Shown here: positions 16,129 to 16,796 of the stretch, piece by piece | How the letters are laid out: every line of letters starts with the position of its first letter | Position numbering within the stretch: the first letter of the stretch is position 1 | DNA from: JAFDZV01 sp966128725 | GTDB lineage: Bacteria > Bacteroidota > Ignavibacteria > OLB7 | DNA length: 16,796 bases | NCBI GenBank assembly: GCA_966128725.1 | Contig: CBHYLN010000116.1 | Coordinates: forward strand, 1-16,796 | Reading direction: 5' to 3' | Notes under the pieces: generated by a model | What the model was told of the DNA's origin: nothing | What the model saw: only the letters and a program-made list of their open reading frames with translations | Database searches by the model: none | Made by a program: the position numbers and the translations under genes

Positions 16129-16680
16129 ATGCTCCCCGAACAGCGCGCGCGACAACTGATCGACCGGCAGCTGGAGGCCGCCGGATGGGCCGTGCAGGAT
16201 TACCGCGCGCTGAATCTGGGCGCCGCCGAGGGGGTGGCCGTGCGGGAGTTCCCCACCGACGACGGCCCGGCCGACTACATGCTGTTCGTGGCCCGCAAGC
16301 CCGTGGGCGTGGTGGAGGCGAAGCCGGAGGGGACCACGCTCAGCGGCGTGGCCGAGCAGACCGCGCGCTACATCGCCTCCAGGCCGAAGAATGTGCCGGG
16401 GGGAACCGCGCCGCTGCGGTTTGCCTACGAGGCGTCCGGCGCGGAGACGCTGTTCCGCGACACGGCGGAGCCAAGCGCCCGCTCGCGGCGGGTGTTCGCG
16501 TTCCACACGCCGGCCACGCTGCGCGAGTGGGCCGCGCGCCCGGGGACGCTGCGCTCGCGGCTGCGCGCGATGCCCCCCGTGATAACGACCGGGCTGCGCG
16601 CGTGCCAGGCCGAGGCGATCGAGAATCTGGAGCGGTCGCTGGCCCACGCGCGCCCGCGCGCGCGGGTCTGGAGGCGACAC
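16129..16680 (+). CDS. hsdR: Type I restriction enzyme R subunit, N-terminal fragment
   Basis: Start ATG at 16129; an in-frame TAG at 16105-16107 rules out an upstream start. About 184 codons are kept. The N-terminus (ARQLIDRQLEAAGWAVQDY, GVAVREFPT) is that of HsdR nuclease domains. Asp49 in GPADYMLFV and Glu63/Lys65 in GVVEAKPEG form the PD-(D/E)xK site that would cut DNA after translocation. The segment ITTGLRACQAEAIENLERSL (153-171) is the Q-motif lead-in to the helicase domain. Family members then continue with a Walker A (MATGxGKT), but here the sequence switches after RPRA to unrelated residues and then to rRNA-like DNA. GC is very high (45/60 at 16201-16260, 49/60 at 16501-16560). No hsdM or hsdS is visible. 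Confidence 0.85.
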
Positions 16681-16796
16681 GAAGCAGAACTGGCGATGCG
16701 GGATGACCCGAACGTGTGGGTTAAGGTGCCCAAGTGCGCGCTCATGCAGACACCAGAAAGGGTGTCGGTTCATTCAGACAGCAGGACGGTGGTCAC
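16681..16796 (+). rRNA. Fragment of eukaryotic-type large-subunit (28S) rRNA
   Basis: The run from 16682 (AAGCAGAACTGGCGATGCGG, then GATG, CCGAACG, GGGTTAAGG) and the end (GACAGCAGGACGGTGGTCA) match my recollection of a conserved stretch of eukaryotic nuclear LSU rRNA in the same order and spacing, with small differences. The bacterial 23S counterpart is clearly different in this region. An archaeal source cannot be fully excluded. The preceding 16663-16680 may be variable rRNA or junction sequence. The fragment runs off the window. In a bacterial contig this is most simply an assembly chimera. Confidence 0.8.

Noticed and set aside
15461..16159. Overlapping frames on both strands in the gap before hsdR
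   Set aside because: They cross the 19-bp tandem repeat, have Arg/Pro-rich composition and no recognisable domain. The plus frame also runs into the true hsdR start.
16102..16773. 223-residue minus-strand frame at the right end
   Set aside because: Antisense to hsdR and to the rRNA fragment; no coding features.
16681..16796. Novel HsdR C-terminal domain
   Set aside because: The residues come from translating rRNA-like DNA, as shown by long matches to conserved LSU rRNA words in order.

Overview
The window reads as one high-GC metagenome-style contig from a bacterium that has a type IX secretion system (T9SS). Two secreted proteins end in T9SS type-A/FlgD-like sorting domains, and a third surface protein carries Kre9/Knh-like and IPT/TIG domains. 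This points to the Bacteroidota/Chlorobiota (FCB) group. The high GC suggests something like Kapabacteria, Ignavibacteria or Rhodothermia, but that placement is inference.

Layout. (1) 1-3251 (+): the 3' part of a large Ig-like surface protein, opening with three near-identical 297-bp tandem repeats, closed by a strong terminator. (2) 3738-6683 (-): a T9SS-targeted protein with a seven-bladed FG-GAP/VCBS propeller. (3) 7145-10012 (+): a sulfur module made of a single-domain rhodanese, a CstB-type persulfide dioxygenase-rhodanese fusion and a TauE/SafE anion exporter. Together they would turn sulfide-derived persulfide into sulfite/thiosulfate and expel it. (4) 10383-10976 (-) an ECF sigma factor, divergent from 11347-11937 (+) an exported SRPBCC-fold protein. 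A 15-bp perfect hairpin terminates the latter and the next gene. (5) 12075-13922 (-): a second T9SS-targeted protein. (6) 14214-14286 (+): a CAU-anticodon tRNA, best read as tRNA-Ile2, with its own terminator. (7) 14571-15437 (+): a GIY-YIG/DUF4357 protein. (8) 15438-16128: a repeat-rich, gene-poor stretch with a 24-bp perfect palindrome. (9) 16129 onward: the N-terminus of a type I restriction HsdR subunit.

The HsdR reading frame loses family similarity just where its Walker A motif should begin. The last ~116 bases (16681-16796) match my recollection of eukaryotic-type nuclear large-subunit rRNA, so the right end is most likely an assembly chimera and not a novel gene fusion. The left end sits inside a tandem repeat, another typical assembly break point.

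I do not see a clearly undescribed system. The most useful leads are the chimeric end, the compact sulfur module without a visible CstR or SQR, the repeat-rich region upstream of hsdR, and the GIY-YIG/DUF4357 gene between the tRNA and hsdR.
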